Shown piece after piece: positions 46,685 through 55,703 of a DNA stretch of 64,000 nt. Origin of the DNA: Nocardia cyriacigeorgica (GTDB lineage: Bacteria > Actinomycetota > Actinomycetes > Mycobacteriales > Mycobacteriaceae); assembly GCF_010858045.1 (NCBI RefSeq), contig NZ_JAAGVC010000007.1, positions 62,001 to 126,000 of the forward strand, in the 5' to 3' direction. The translations under genes were made by a program, and so were the position numbers. How positions within the stretch are numbered: the first letter of the stretch is position 1; every line of letters begins with the position of its first letter. A model generated the notes under the pieces. The model ran no database searches and was not told the DNA's origin. It saw nothing but the letters and a program-made list of their open reading frames with translations.

Positions 46685-47095
46685 TCAGGTGTAGCCGATG
46701 AGCCCGGAGGACAAGCTGTCCAGGCGGAGGGCTTCCAGCGTCTGGTCGCGCACGTCGGGGCAGTAGTGGATCGTCACGGCGTCGATGAAGGAATGGTCCC
46801 GGATGATGGCGCCCTCGAAGTTCTGGTATTCGGCGGCCCAGGTCCGGACGTGACCCTCGAAAGAGATCAGCCCGACATCCGGGTGCTCCCGCCAGGTGGC
46901 GGTGTCGACGAGCAGCATGTCGCACAGATAACCGGCGGCGACCGGGCCGACCTCCTCGACGGACGGTTGTGGTGGGGGCTGAGACGCCGGTTCGTCACCG
47001 GAATCGTCGGAACACGCACCCAGCACGGCGGCCGCGGCGATCACCGCGGCGAGCCATGTGCGTGACATCCGGCGGCCCGACGGGGAAGTGCTCAT
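46685..47095 (-). CDS. Small exported lipoprotein
   Basis: A 136-residue protein with a lipoprotein signal (SRTWLAAVIAAAAVLGACSDD; lipobox LGAC) and a mature part with two further Cys (GYLCDMLLV and HYCPDVRDQ), possibly disulphide-bonded. It resembles small DUF732-like actinobacterial lipoproteins, but I cannot assign it. AAAGGAGG is 6 bp before ATG 47095, a strong site. Confidence 0.75.
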   Translation of the reverse strand: MSTSPSGRRMSRTWLAAVIAAAAVLGACSDDSGDEPASQPPPQPSVEEVGPVAAGYLCDMLLVDTATWREHPDVGLISFEGHVRTWAAEYQNFEGAIIRDHSFIDAVTIHYCPDVRDQTLEALRLDSLSSGLIGYT

Positions 47096-47198
47096 GGCGA
47101 ACCTCCTTTCGACCAGGGAGTACCCGCCTCGGCGGAGTCGACTCGGTGCCGGTGACGATCGGACCGCGGCGCGCCAGGGCGGCGCGTGACTTCCCGCC

Positions 47199-47229
47199 TT
47201 GACCTTGACACTGTGACAAGGACTTGAGT
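47199..47229 (+). promoter_or_regulatory. MerR-type promoter of the HEAT/MerR-HEAT operon
   Basis: TTGACC (47199-47204) is 19 bp from a weak -10 TTGAGT (47224-47229). The operator CCTTGACAC-T-GTGACAAGG (47203-47221) has 9-bp arms with one mismatch, the common MerR pattern. The coupled MerR-HEAT protein is the likely activator. Confidence 0.75.
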
Positions 47230-47253
47230 GATTCGGCGAAGGAGGTGGTTGTC

Positions 47254-47907
47254 GTGAACACAACCAACCATGAGGTGGATGTCCGCCTCGTCGATGCCCT
47301 CGCCGCCCCCGATTCGTCGGTTCGACTGCGAGCGGCGCTGTCGGCCGGCACAGTCGGCGATCCACGGCTGGCCCGGATCCTCATCGATCGGTGCGCGATC
47401 GAACCGGACTTCTTCGTCCGGGACATGCTGACCTGGGCATTGTGCCGCCTGCCTGCCGAGCTCACGCTGCCGCTGCTGCTCGCCGAGCTCGATTCCGAGA
47501 CCCCGCAGGCCCGCAGCCAGGCGCTGCACACCCTGTCCAAGATCGGCGATCCGAGTGCTTGGCCGGTGGTGTCGGCCCTGCTGCACGACGAGCACGACGA
47601 CGTGGCGGTGAGTGCCTGGCGCGCGGCCGCGGTGCTGGTTCCGTCCGGCGCGGAGAGCGGACTGGCCTACGACCTGGCAGCTGCTCTGGGCCGCGGCGAC
47701 CACCAGATGTGGTTGAGTCTCAGCCGCGCTTTCGCCGCGCTCGGCGACGCCGCCGCACCCGCCTTGGCCGCGGCGATGACGCATCCCGACCCGCACGTGC
47801 GCGCCCACGCCGAGGCGAGCGAACAGTTGCGGCTCGACCCCGACAGCGGGTTCGCGTCGTCGGTCGAGCTGGCCAAGCGCGCCGCCGCGCTGGGCCAGAA
47901 CGCATGA
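47254..47907 (+). CDS. HEAT-repeat protein
   Basis: A 217-residue all-helical protein of HEAT/PBS-lyase repeats, roughly six units (DSSVRLRAALSAGTVGDPRLARILI, then ETPQARSQALHTLSKIGDPSAWPVV, then DVAVSAWRAAAVLV). Such repeats form a protein- or DNA-binding scaffold; in some families (AlkD-like) they flip or hold damaged DNA, but no catalytic residues are evident. GAAGGAGG is 8 bp before GTG 47254. The stop overlaps an ATG of the next frame, implying tight cotranscription with the MerR-HEAT gene. Confidence 0.85.
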   Translation: MNTTNHEVDVRLVDALAAPDSSVRLRAALSAGTVGDPRLARILIDRCAIEPDFFVRDMLTWALCRLPAELTLPLLLAELDSETPQARSQALHTLSKIGDPSAWPVVSALLHDEHDDVAVSAWRAAAVLVPSGAESGLAYDLAAALGRGDHQMWLSLSRAFAALGDAAAPALAAAMTHPDPHVRAHAEASEQLRLDPDSGFASSVELAKRAAALGQNA

Positions 47908-47921
47908 CAGGAGGCGACGGC

Positions 47922-48920
47922 ATGTTGATCGGTGAGGTCTCGCGGCGCTCCGGCGTCAGCACCCGGATGTTGCGTCACTACGACGCGCTGGGGTTGGTGA
48001 CGCCATCGGTGCGCACCGCGAGCGGCTACCGCGAGTACTCCGCCGACGACATCCGTCGCCTCTTCCATGTCGAATGCCTGCGCACCCTCGGGTTGTCGCT
48101 GACCGAAGCCAAACGCGCCCTCGACGATCCCGGCTTCACGCCCGGAGACATGGTCGAGCAGCTGGTCCGGCGCACCCGCGCCAGGATCGCGGCCGAGCAG
48201 GATCTGCTCAGGAAACTCGAGCGCGTGGACGCGGCCGCACCCGAGCAGTGGGAGGCGGTGCTGAGCGTCGTCACCCTGCTGCATGCCCTGGAGTCGGAAT
48301 CGGGGGCCGACCGGCAACAAGCGGTGCTGGCCCAGTACGAGGGCGCGACGTTACCGGTCGACGCGCTGGTAGCGGCAGCACTGTCGGAGGAGGACCTCAA
48401 CGTTGCGGGCGCCCTGCGCTGGTCGTTGGCGCGGGCAGCCGGTGCCGGCCTCGACGATCTCGCCGCAGGGTTGGATTCGCCGAAACCCGAGGTCCGGCGC
48501 CGTGCGGTGGCCGCGATCGCGGACGTGCCGACCGCCGAGGCCACGGCCGTCCTGCGCCGCGCGCTGGGCGATCCCGATGTGGCGGTCCGGGACCGTGCCG
48601 CCGTGGTTCTCGGTTCCCGTCACATCACCGAGGCGATGCCGCGCCTGCTGGAGATGGTGACCGAAGGCCGCGCCGACGTCGAGGCGGCCGAGACGCTCGG
48701 CGTGCTGGCGGCAACCGCGGCCGACGACATCGTCGCCGCCCTGCGACACCGCCTCGACACCGACGACCGGCCGACGCGTCTGCGGATCACGCAGGCGCTG
48801 GGCGAGATCCCCGCGCCCGCCGCCCGTCAGGCGCTGACCGAATTGAGCGGGGACGACGATGGGTGGGTCGCCGCAACGGCCGTCGCCGTCCTGCGGGGAA
48901 CGTCCGGCCCGGAAGAATGA
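47922..48920 (+). CDS. MerR regulator fused to HEAT repeats
   Basis: A 332-residue fusion. The first 120 residues are a MerR DNA-binding domain plus dimer helix (LIGEVSRRSGVSTRMLRHYDALGLVTPSVRTASGYREYSADDIRRL). About residues 170-332 are HEAT repeats (KPEVRRRAVAAIADVPTAEATAVLRRALGDPDVAVRDRAAVVLG), replacing the usual ligand domain. It could sense a protein partner or altered DNA instead of a small molecule. CAGGAGG is 7 bp before ATG 47922; ATG 47904 is also in frame and overlaps the upstream stop. Confidence 0.9.
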   Translation: MLIGEVSRRSGVSTRMLRHYDALGLVTPSVRTASGYREYSADDIRRLFHVECLRTLGLSLTEAKRALDDPGFTPGDMVEQLVRRTRARIAAEQDLLRKLERVDAAAPEQWEAVLSVVTLLHALESESGADRQQAVLAQYEGATLPVDALVAAALSEEDLNVAGALRWSLARAAGAGLDDLAAGLDSPKPEVRRRAVAAIADVPTAEATAVLRRALGDPDVAVRDRAAVVLGSRHITEAMPRLLEMVTEGRADVEAAETLGVLAATAADDIVAALRHRLDTDDRPTRLRITQALGEIPAPAARQALTELSGDDDGWVAATAVAVLRGTSGPEE

Positions 48921-49030
48921 GTCGCTGGCACCGGGAGCTCGCGCCCCCGCGGCCTCCGAGGGTGTAACGCCTTGCGAAGTCCTCGACCACACCCGCCCCG
49001 GATGACGTGCCCCGCCTGTTGTCGCCGGTG

Positions 49031-49948
49031 TCAGGCTGCTCGGTCGAGTCGACTGCCGAGCCACGCCTCGATATCGTCCAGCGCGGCCTGCGCCATCGGC
49101 GTCGGATGTCCGGTGAACCCGTGCGGTGCACCGGGATAGATACGCAGGTCGACCTCGGCCCCGGACGCCGACAGCCGGGCTGCCATGGCGAGATTATCGT
49201 GCAGCAGAATGTCCTGCTCGCCGACAACCATGAGAATGGGCGGCAGACCGGCTGGTTCGGCGTAGATCGGCGAGATATCAGGATGGGTGCGGTCCGGCGC
49301 CGCCCCCGCATAGGCCTCGAGGAAGTACTCGTCCGCGATCAGCCGCCCCGCCGGTGTCTGGGCGCTCAGATCGTACGTCCCGAATTGCAATACGGCACAG
49401 TCGAATGCGTCGATCCCGCGCTCGCGCAGCCGCAACAGCGTCGTCATCGCCAGCGTCGATCCCGCCGAGAACCCGCCCACCGCGAGCTTCTCGGTGCCGA
49501 AGCGCCGTTCGGCGTGCTCCACCAGCCACAGCGCGGCGGTTTCGCCATCATCGGGCGCGGCCGGCCACGGATTCTCCGGGGCGAGCCGGTAATCCACGCT
49601 CACCACCGCGATCCCCAGCGCATCCGCGAGCCGCCGATTCCGCACATCGCTGCCGGCGGCCGACCCCATGTAGAACCCGCCCCCATGGAACTCCAAGAAC
49701 ACTCCGTTCACCGTCGCGCTCACGGGCAGATGAATCCGCACCGGCACCGAGCGCCCTTCGGCCTCCACCACCTCGTCGACCGCTGGTGGATCCACTGAAG
49801 GATGGCCACCGGCACCGGCCCGGACCTCACGAAGCTCCTCGACATTCCTCGGCCCTCGTCCCGGGGTTCGGTTTTCGTAGAACCCACGCGACTCGTCGAC
49901 GAGAGGCCGCAGGCGGGGATCGATCAGATGGTCTAGTGCGAGTCGCAT
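49031..49948 (-). CDS. HSL-family alpha/beta-hydrolase (esterase/lipase)
   Basis: A 305-residue cytosolic carboxylesterase. It has the HSL oxyanion motif FLEFHGGGFYMGSAAG, nucleophile motif GGFSAGSTLAM, and a late Asp/His pair near VVGEQDILLHD and GAPHGFTGHPTP. The N-terminal cap region is short. ATG 49948 is likely; GTG 49954 adds two residues. Confidence 0.9.
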   Translation of the reverse strand: MRLALDHLIDPRLRPLVDESRGFYENRTPGRGPRNVEELREVRAGAGGHPSVDPPAVDEVVEAEGRSVPVRIHLPVSATVNGVFLEFHGGGFYMGSAAGSDVRNRRLADALGIAVVSVDYRLAPENPWPAAPDDGETAALWLVEHAERRFGTEKLAVGGFSAGSTLAMTTLLRLRERGIDAFDCAVLQFGTYDLSAQTPAGRLIADEYFLEAYAGAAPDRTHPDISPIYAEPAGLPPILMVVGEQDILLHDNLAMAARLSASGAEVDLRIYPGAPHGFTGHPTPMAQAALDDIEAWLGSRLDRAA

Positions 49949-50085
49949 GAACACTCACGGTACTCGAGCCGACGCGATCCATCGGCCCCGAAGCGGCGAC
50001 CCGGCCATTCGCGCGCGCGATAGCTTCGGCCACACCTCGTCCCGCCCCAGTCCGAGGCGCATGTACCGCGCGTGCATGCTCACTG

Positions 50086-50445
50086 TCACCCCGGACCGTC
50101 GGGATGCGCGAGATCATAGGCGCGAGAAACCTTCTGGGGGACCACCATGCGCCAAGCGTCCACGACCAGCTCGCGCGCCTCGGCTCGGTCCAGGGCGGCG
50201 AGATCGGCGTGCACCCAGTTGAACCGCATGTCCGCCGCAGACGGCAGCTGGAACTTGTGCGGTTCGCTCGCGACGAGGGCCGCCCGCTCCTCCTTCGGGA
50301 ACGCGAAGCCCATCTCCGTCTCATCCAGGGAGAACGCGACATAAACGATCTGCCCGACGCGGAACTTCAACCTGCCGCGCACATACACCTCGTACGACCG
50401 CTCGAGCTCGGTGCCCAGCGGCCGAACGTCGTCGAGTAGTGCCAT
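50086..50445 (-). CDS. MmcQ/YjbR family protein
   Basis: A 119-residue protein of the YjbR-like fold: LKFRVGQIVYVAFSLDETEMGFAFPKEERAALV, FQLPSAADMRFNWVHADLAAL and a C-terminal ELVVDAWRMVVPQKV. The family is related to DNA-binding domains, but its function is unsettled. AAGGAAGG precedes ATG 50445. It is probably a single gene. Confidence 0.87.
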   Translation of the reverse strand: MALLDDVRPLGTELERSYEVYVRGRLKFRVGQIVYVAFSLDETEMGFAFPKEERAALVASEPHKFQLPSAADMRFNWVHADLAALDRAEARELVVDAWRMVVPQKVSRAYDLAHPDGPG

Positions 50446-50834
50446 GCTCGGGCCTTCCTTCGGCAGTCGGGAGCGATCACAGCAGGCCGTCCTTACCCGC
50501 GGCACACCGGGCTCTCCCTGTCGATGACCATATCGAGAGACCCGCGGTGCGCCGTCGAGGTCAGGCCCAGCCGACGGTGGATCGGTGCGCCCGTCGGCCA
50601 TGAGGTGTGTGGATCGGTGGCCACGCATCCCGTGGCCTAGTGCTCCCGGATAAGTATCCGCCTGAGTCGGCTAGCCGGCATTTGTCCGGCCAGGCCGTCG
50701 TCAACACGCAACCGAGGATGACGTGCTCGGGTTCGAGTTCCCGCAACACGGTGCGCCGCACAGCGGTGGCGTCGAACGGGTGGGGTCGGCGCGGCTTCGT
50801 TGACGGCCGGCCGGTGGCGGGGGAGTGTGGAGCG

Positions 50835-51788
50835 ATGACGGGAGATCTGACGCGTCACGGTGTCGAACTGTCCAACCTCGATCAACCCTTGTTCGATCGG
50901 GCCGACGCGAGCAAGGGCGATCTGCTGAACTACCTGGAGTTCGCCGGTGAGCGGCTACTCCGAGTGCTTCGCGGGCGGCCACTCTCGGTGGTGCGAGTGC
51001 GGCCGGGGCAGGAGCCGTTCATGCAGAAGAATCTCCCGAAATACACGCCGGAGTGGGTGGCGCGAACGACCGTGTGGGCGGAGAGTTCGCGGCGCGAGAT
51101 CAGCTACGCGCTGTGCGACGATCTGCGGACGTTGATCTGGTTCGGCAATCAGCGCGCGGTCGAATACCATCCGACCTTGTATTACGCCGAGTCCGCGCCC
51201 GAACCCACGCACCTGGTGCTAGATCTCGATCCCGCACCGGGCCAGACCTTCGCCGACGCGGTAGCCGGTGCCCGCCTGATCCGGGAGGCGCTGGCCGCCG
51301 ACGGGCTGGCGGGCGCGGTGAAGACGAGCGGTTCCAAGGGGCTGCACGTCTTCGTGCCGGTCGTGGCGGGTATCGATGTCGAGGACGCCGCCGCGGCCAC
51401 GCGGGCGGTCGCGGCCCGCGCCGAACGCATCGACCCCTCGATCGCCACCACCGCCTTCATCCGCGAGGACCGCCACGGCAAGGTCTTCCTCGACGCCACC
51501 CGATCCGGCGGCGCCACCGTGGCCGCGGCATACAGCCCGCGCATCCGCCCCGGCGTCACCGTCTCCTTCCCGCTGCCGTGGTCGGAACTGGACAACGTGA
51601 CACCGGCGGATTTCACGCTCCGCACCGTCCCCGCCCTGATCGGCGACACCGACCCATGGCAGTCGGAAATGCCTGCCCCGCAGGAACTTCCACAAGACCT
51701 GATCGACGAGGGCCACACGATCCCGGTGGCCCGAGTGCAGGCCATGCACGAGGGTAAGCGACGGGCGCGGGCCCGACGGCAGGAATGA
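50835..51788 (+). CDS. Stand-alone LigD-type polymerase/primase (PolD-like)
   Basis: A 317-residue archaeo-eukaryotic primase-family polymerase corresponding to the LigD polymerase domain without nuclease or ligase modules. Key blocks are PFMQKNLPKYTPEWV, THLVLDLDPAPG (catalytic DLD), KTSGSKGLHVFVPV and VFLDATRSGGATVAAAYSPR. Mycobacteria have comparable free-standing PolD1/PolD2 proteins for gap filling and primer extension in repair. GGAG lies close upstream of ATG 50835. No ku or ligD gene is adjacent. Confidence 0.92.
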   Translation: MTGDLTRHGVELSNLDQPLFDRADASKGDLLNYLEFAGERLLRVLRGRPLSVVRVRPGQEPFMQKNLPKYTPEWVARTTVWAESSRREISYALCDDLRTLIWFGNQRAVEYHPTLYYAESAPEPTHLVLDLDPAPGQTFADAVAGARLIREALAADGLAGAVKTSGSKGLHVFVPVVAGIDVEDAAAATRAVAARAERIDPSIATTAFIREDRHGKVFLDATRSGGATVAAAYSPRIRPGVTVSFPLPWSELDNVTPADFTLRTVPALIGDTDPWQSEMPAPQELPQDLIDEGHTIPVARVQAMHEGKRRARARRQE

Positions 51789-51821
51789 CCTGGCGATGGG
51801 TGGCCTCGATGGCAGTTCGCT

Positions 51822-53183
51822 TCAACGACGCTCGAGTGCGTCCTGCTCCGCCTCGCCTGCAACGACCTCCGGACGTTGCGGAGCGAACCAGGTTCGGTAG
51901 AACACGATCGACAATGCGGTGAGCGCGCCAAGGATCGCGATACCGAAGGGGAGCGGGTGGGTCGCCATCGGCATCGCGAAGTAGCGGATGCACAGCAGCA
52001 CTGCGGCGAAAGTGGCTGTTCCCATCGCCACCACCAGCACGCGCTGACGGTCCCAGCCTCGGCCGGGGTCGCGCAGGGCGGACTCGATGGTCAGGCAGAA
52101 TGCGGCGCCGGCCACGAGGTCGAGGCCGTAGTGGGCGCCGAGGCCGAGGGTCGCGGTGAGGGTGCATACCAGCCAGAAGGCGCCACCCCAGCGCAACCAG
52201 ACAGGTCCGCGACGTGAATGGATGAACAGGGCGAGTGCCCATGCGGTATGCAGCGACGGCATGCAGTTACGCGGTGTGATGGCGTCGAACGGCATCGATT
52301 CGACCGAGATGGGGAGCGCGGGAACGGTATTCGGCCAGACGTCGGCGAGTTCCATGCCGTTTCCCCATGGTCCGAACGCGAGCACGGGCCCGACGACCGG
52401 GAAGATCACGTAGAAGATCGGGCCGATGAGACCGATCGCCAAGAATGTCCGCACCAGGTGGTGCTGCGGCCACCTACCTGTGGTCACGCCGCGTAACTGC
52501 CAGACGGCGACGACGATGGCGGCCACCGGAAGCTCGAAGTACACCCAGCGCACCAGCCCCGTCGGCACCGGCCCGGCCAGCTCGAGCGCATGGCCGACGA
52601 TCCAGGACGGATTGCCGAGCGCGCGATCGGCCACCTCCACGTACGGGTCGAGCACCTGCGGACACGCCCAGGCCGTGACGTCCAACCAGACATCGCCGAC
52701 CTTGGTCGCGAGGATGAGCAGCGCGCCGAGCGCGATCATGTGCAGTGCCGTGCGTCGTCGCGCACCACTCCACCGCAGGGCGGCGATCAGCGCCAGCGCC
52801 GTCAGCACGATGGTCGGTCCGTTGCCGACGGTGAAGGGACGGCCGTCGAACGCCCGAACCGCGACGAAGACGAGGTCGATGGCGACCGCGGCCGCGAGTG
52901 CGCTCACCCGCACCCGGGTGGTGACACCGACCAGTGCCAGCAGGAAGCCCGCCCACGGCGTCGTCGCCGACTTGGGCGTTCCGATGTAATCACGAACGAG
53001 GCTGGTCAACGGGCCGAGAGCGTGGATGTGAACGGCCATGAGCTGACCCGCGACGAGTACGAGCACAGCGGCGGCGATGCCGCCCCACACCACGAACGGC
53101 GAGAATCGACGCTCCCGGAGTTGTTCGACTTCCGCCGGCTCCGGAGGTGAGGTCGAACTGCCGTGCGTGTCGTGAATAAGCAT
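51822..53183 (-). CDS. PAP2-superfamily membrane phosphatase/phosphotransferase
   Basis: A 453-residue polytopic protein with about ten membrane helices. The second half carries PAP2 motifs: ITPRNCMPSLHTAWALALF (PSLHT) and LGAHYGLDLVAG (H...D), as in AUR1/inositolphosphotransferase-like PAP2_3 proteins. It probably handles a lipid-linked phosphate or inositol lipid in the membrane. ATG 53183 starts near the first helices; upstream frame is not coding. The first half contains a separate membrane domain without assigned role. Confidence 0.85.
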   Translation of the reverse strand: MLIHDTHGSSTSPPEPAEVEQLRERRFSPFVVWGGIAAAVLVLVAGQLMAVHIHALGPLTSLVRDYIGTPKSATTPWAGFLLALVGVTTRVRVSALAAAVAIDLVFVAVRAFDGRPFTVGNGPTIVLTALALIAALRWSGARRRTALHMIALGALLILATKVGDVWLDVTAWACPQVLDPYVEVADRALGNPSWIVGHALELAGPVPTGLVRWVYFELPVAAIVVAVWQLRGVTTGRWPQHHLVRTFLAIGLIGPIFYVIFPVVGPVLAFGPWGNGMELADVWPNTVPALPISVESMPFDAITPRNCMPSLHTAWALALFIHSRRGPVWLRWGGAFWLVCTLTATLGLGAHYGLDLVAGAAFCLTIESALRDPGRGWDRQRVLVVAMGTATFAAVLLCIRYFAMPMATHPLPFGIAILGALTALSIVFYRTWFAPQRPEVVAGEAEQDALERR

Positions 53184-53305
53184 TCGGACATCGTAAATAC
53201 TCGGTGAACACGGCTTGACGGGACGCTTGACGGAGGCCGTCGGTGGGTGAAAACGCCTGGGCGGCAGGAGGGGACGTCGCCGCGAGCTGGTGGCGTCACC
53301 GCTGG

Positions 53306-54016
53306 TCAAGGCTCCGGTATCGCGGACGAGCTCGGTACGTCGTCGATGTGTACGTGGTGCGCTCCCGCGGCGTCGAGATGGTCGCCCTGGATGGACTGGC
53401 TGTGTGCCAGTAGGGCGTCGTAGTCCACGGCGGCGCCGCGCATGATCGTTTCGATGGCTCGTTCGGCGTCCTCGTCGTCGAGATGGTTGCCGAACAGGGC
53501 GCGGTAGTGCACGAAGGCGGCGATGAGGTCGAGCATTCGTTCGATGTCCACATCGTCGCGCAGGTCGCCGCGGTCGACGGCGCGAAGCAGCATCTCCCGC
53601 ACCGCCTTACGTGATGGCTCGATCACGGTGTCGAGGTATCGTCGGCGCAGTTCGGGATCGGCTGCGCATTCGGAATACAGGGCGCTGTACACCTCGGGGG
53701 CGATGGTGCGGTAGGCGGCGAGGAACAGGGTGAGGCCGTCGGCGATATCGCAGAGCGTGCACCCGGTGTCGGGTGGCAGCGGGGTGTCGAGCCGGCTCTC
53801 GATGGCGGCGAGGACGAGTTCGGGCCGCCCGGACCAGCGTCGGTAGATCGCGGACCGGGTGGTGCCGGCACGGCGCGCGATCTCCCCGACACTCACGGCG
53901 AAATAGGCGCTGTTCTCCAGGAGTTCGAGGGTGGCCGCGGTGACGGCGGTCGCGATGCCCGCGTCGCGGGGGCGACCGCCCGGCCGTCCGCCAGTCGTGT
54001 GCTGCGGATTCGTCAT
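53306..54016 (-). CDS. TetR family transcriptional regulator
   Basis: A 236-residue TetR protein: VSVGEIARRAGTTRSAIYRRWSGRPELVLAAI is the HTH, and the TetR_C_16-like ligand domain spans about 90-205. The C-terminal end is low complexity (HHVHIDDVPSS). It is divergent from a drug-transporter gene and probably represses it through the sites at 54034-54103. Confidence 0.9.
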   Translation of the reverse strand: MTNPQHTTGGRPGGRPRDAGIATAVTAATLELLENSAYFAVSVGEIARRAGTTRSAIYRRWSGRPELVLAAIESRLDTPLPPDTGCTLCDIADGLTLFLAAYRTIAPEVYSALYSECAADPELRRRYLDTVIEPSRKAVREMLLRAVDRGDLRDDVDIERMLDLIAAFVHYRALFGNHLDDEDAERAIETIMRGAAVDYDALLAHSQSIQGDHLDAAGAHHVHIDDVPSSSAIPEP

Positions 54017-54033
54017 AACGGCCAGTCTACGGA

Positions 54034-54103
54034 TTCGTTACAGACAGAATCGTAACGGATACTGCTATGCTTCGAGTTGTGTAACAACACAGCTTGTAAC
54101 GAA
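54034..54103. promoter_or_regulatory. TetR-type operators in the tetR/MFS divergent promoter
   Basis: CGTTAC-N10-GTAACG (54036-54057) is a perfect inverted repeat. GTTGT-GTA-ACAAC (54076-54088) is a second palindrome. TTCGTTACA (54034-54042) recurs inverted as TGTAACGAA (54095-54103). The exact operator boundaries are uncertain. Confidence 0.6.
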
Positions 54104-54117
54104 ACCCAGGAGGCGCG

Positions 54118-55692
54118 ATGAGCGCACGCGAACAGACCCTCCCGTCGAGCCGCCCGGCCCGCGCGACCCTCCGTGAGTGGCTGGGTCTGGCGCTGCTGCT
54201 ACTGCCGATGCTCGCGCTGGCGACCGATCTGACCGTGCTGTTCTTCGCCCTGCCCGCGATCAGCGCCGACCTGGAACCCAGCTCTTCGCAGCTGCTGTGG
54301 ATCACCCACGTATACGGATTCCTGATCGCCGGGTTCCTGGTCACGGCCGGTCGCCTCAGTGATCGCATCGGCCCCCGCCTGCTGCTGTTGATCGGATCGG
54401 CGTTCTTCGCCGTACTCTCCCTGGCCGCCGCCTACGCACAAACCGCGGAGGGGCTGATCATCGCCCGCGCGGCCCTCGGAATCGCCGGTGCCGCCCTGAT
54501 GCCCGCCCTGTTCTCCTTGCTGCGCGCGATGTTCGGTGACGATACGCAACGCCGCCTGGCGATCGCCATCGCCTTCAGCGCGTTCACCGTCGGTGGGGCG
54601 ATCGGTCCGGTGCTGGGCGGGCTGCTCCTGGAGTATTTCTGGTGGGGCGCGGTCTTCCTCGTGAACATCCCGCCCCTCGTTGCGCTGCTGCTGGCCGGAC
54701 CGCGGCTGCTTCCCGAACGGGCGGAACGCAATCGCACCCGCATCGATCCGATCAGTGTCGCCCTGTCTGTCACGGGAATGCTGGTGATCGTCTACGGCCT
54801 CCAGGAGCTGGCCGCAGGGCGATCCGCGGAAGGTGGGCCTGTGTGGCTCCAATTACTGTGTGTCCTGGCGGGATCCGGAATCCTGGTGTTGTTCCTGCGA
54901 CGCCAGGGCCGGATACGCGAGCCGTTGTTCGACCTCGCGATCCTCGGCAGCCGGCAAGTGCGGGTAGCGCTTGTGACGCTGCTGCTGATGGGCATCGGCG
55001 TGACGGGCATGTTCTATCTCTTCACGCAGTACCTGATGCTGGTCGCCGGACTGACGCCGCTGCGAGCCGGCCTGTGGACGTTGCCGTACATCGTGGCGAA
55101 TATCGCCGGCGCGATGCTGGCGCCGGGCCTCGCGCGCCGGTGGCCGCCGGCGATGGTCGTGGCCGCCGCGCTACTCGTCGCCGCGGGCGGTGCGGTCGGA
55201 TTGGCGGCGCTCGCGGGCCCGGCCGCGTCGGCGGCGCCGATCGTGGCGGCGATCTCCGTGGTCGGGTGGGGTCAGGGCGCGGCGGGCGCGTTGGTCAGCG
55301 ACCTGATCATCGCCGGCGCGCCCGAAGAGAAGACCGGCTCGGCGGCCTCGGCGCAGGAGGTCGGCGGGGAGCTTGGCACGGCCCTCGGTATCGCCGCGGC
55401 CGGTGTGATCGGAATCGCCGCGTACCGGCATTATCTGACGGACCATCTTCCCGGCACCGTGTCCGGGTCGGTCGGTCGAGCCCTGAGTTCTGGCATGCAC
55501 GAAGGCGTCACTGTGGTGGGCCGGCTTTCGGTCGGCGACCCCGCGCTGCCCGCGGTCGTCGATGCGGCGGTCGGCTTCGGGATCCAGGTGTTCGCCGGGA
55601 TCGGCGCGGTCGTGCTGGCACTGACGGCGGGGCTGATCCTGTACGCCCACCGAAACGAACAGCGGCGGGCACGCCCCGTCTGCGTCGGATGA
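54118..55692 (+). CDS. MFS drug transporter, DHA2 (14-helix) type
   Basis: A 524-residue inner-membrane antiporter with about 14 helices. Motif A-like GRLSDRIGPRLLLLIG follows helix 2, and the DHA2 motif C-like GGAIGPVLGGLLLE occurs in helix 5. It should export hydrophobic or cationic drugs with protons. CAGGAGG is 5 bp before ATG 54118. Divergent TetR control and a downstream cupin gene suggest an inducible detoxification unit. Confidence 0.92.
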   Translation: MSAREQTLPSSRPARATLREWLGLALLLLPMLALATDLTVLFFALPAISADLEPSSSQLLWITHVYGFLIAGFLVTAGRLSDRIGPRLLLLIGSAFFAVLSLAAAYAQTAEGLIIARAALGIAGAALMPALFSLLRAMFGDDTQRRLAIAIAFSAFTVGGAIGPVLGGLLLEYFWWGAVFLVNIPPLVALLLAGPRLLPERAERNRTRIDPISVALSVTGMLVIVYGLQELAAGRSAEGGPVWLQLLCVLAGSGILVLFLRRQGRIREPLFDLAILGSRQVRVALVTLLLMGIGVTGMFYLFTQYLMLVAGLTPLRAGLWTLPYIVANIAGAMLAPGLARRWPPAMVVAAALLVAAGGAVGLAALAGPAASAAPIVAAISVVGWGQGAAGALVSDLIIAGAPEEKTGSAASAQEVGGELGTALGIAAAGVIGIAAYRHYLTDHLPGTVSGSVGRALSSGMHEGVTVVGRLSVGDPALPAVVDAAVGFGIQVFAGIGAVVLALTAGLILYAHRNEQRRARPVCVG

Positions 55693-55703
55693 GAGGAACC
55701 GAG

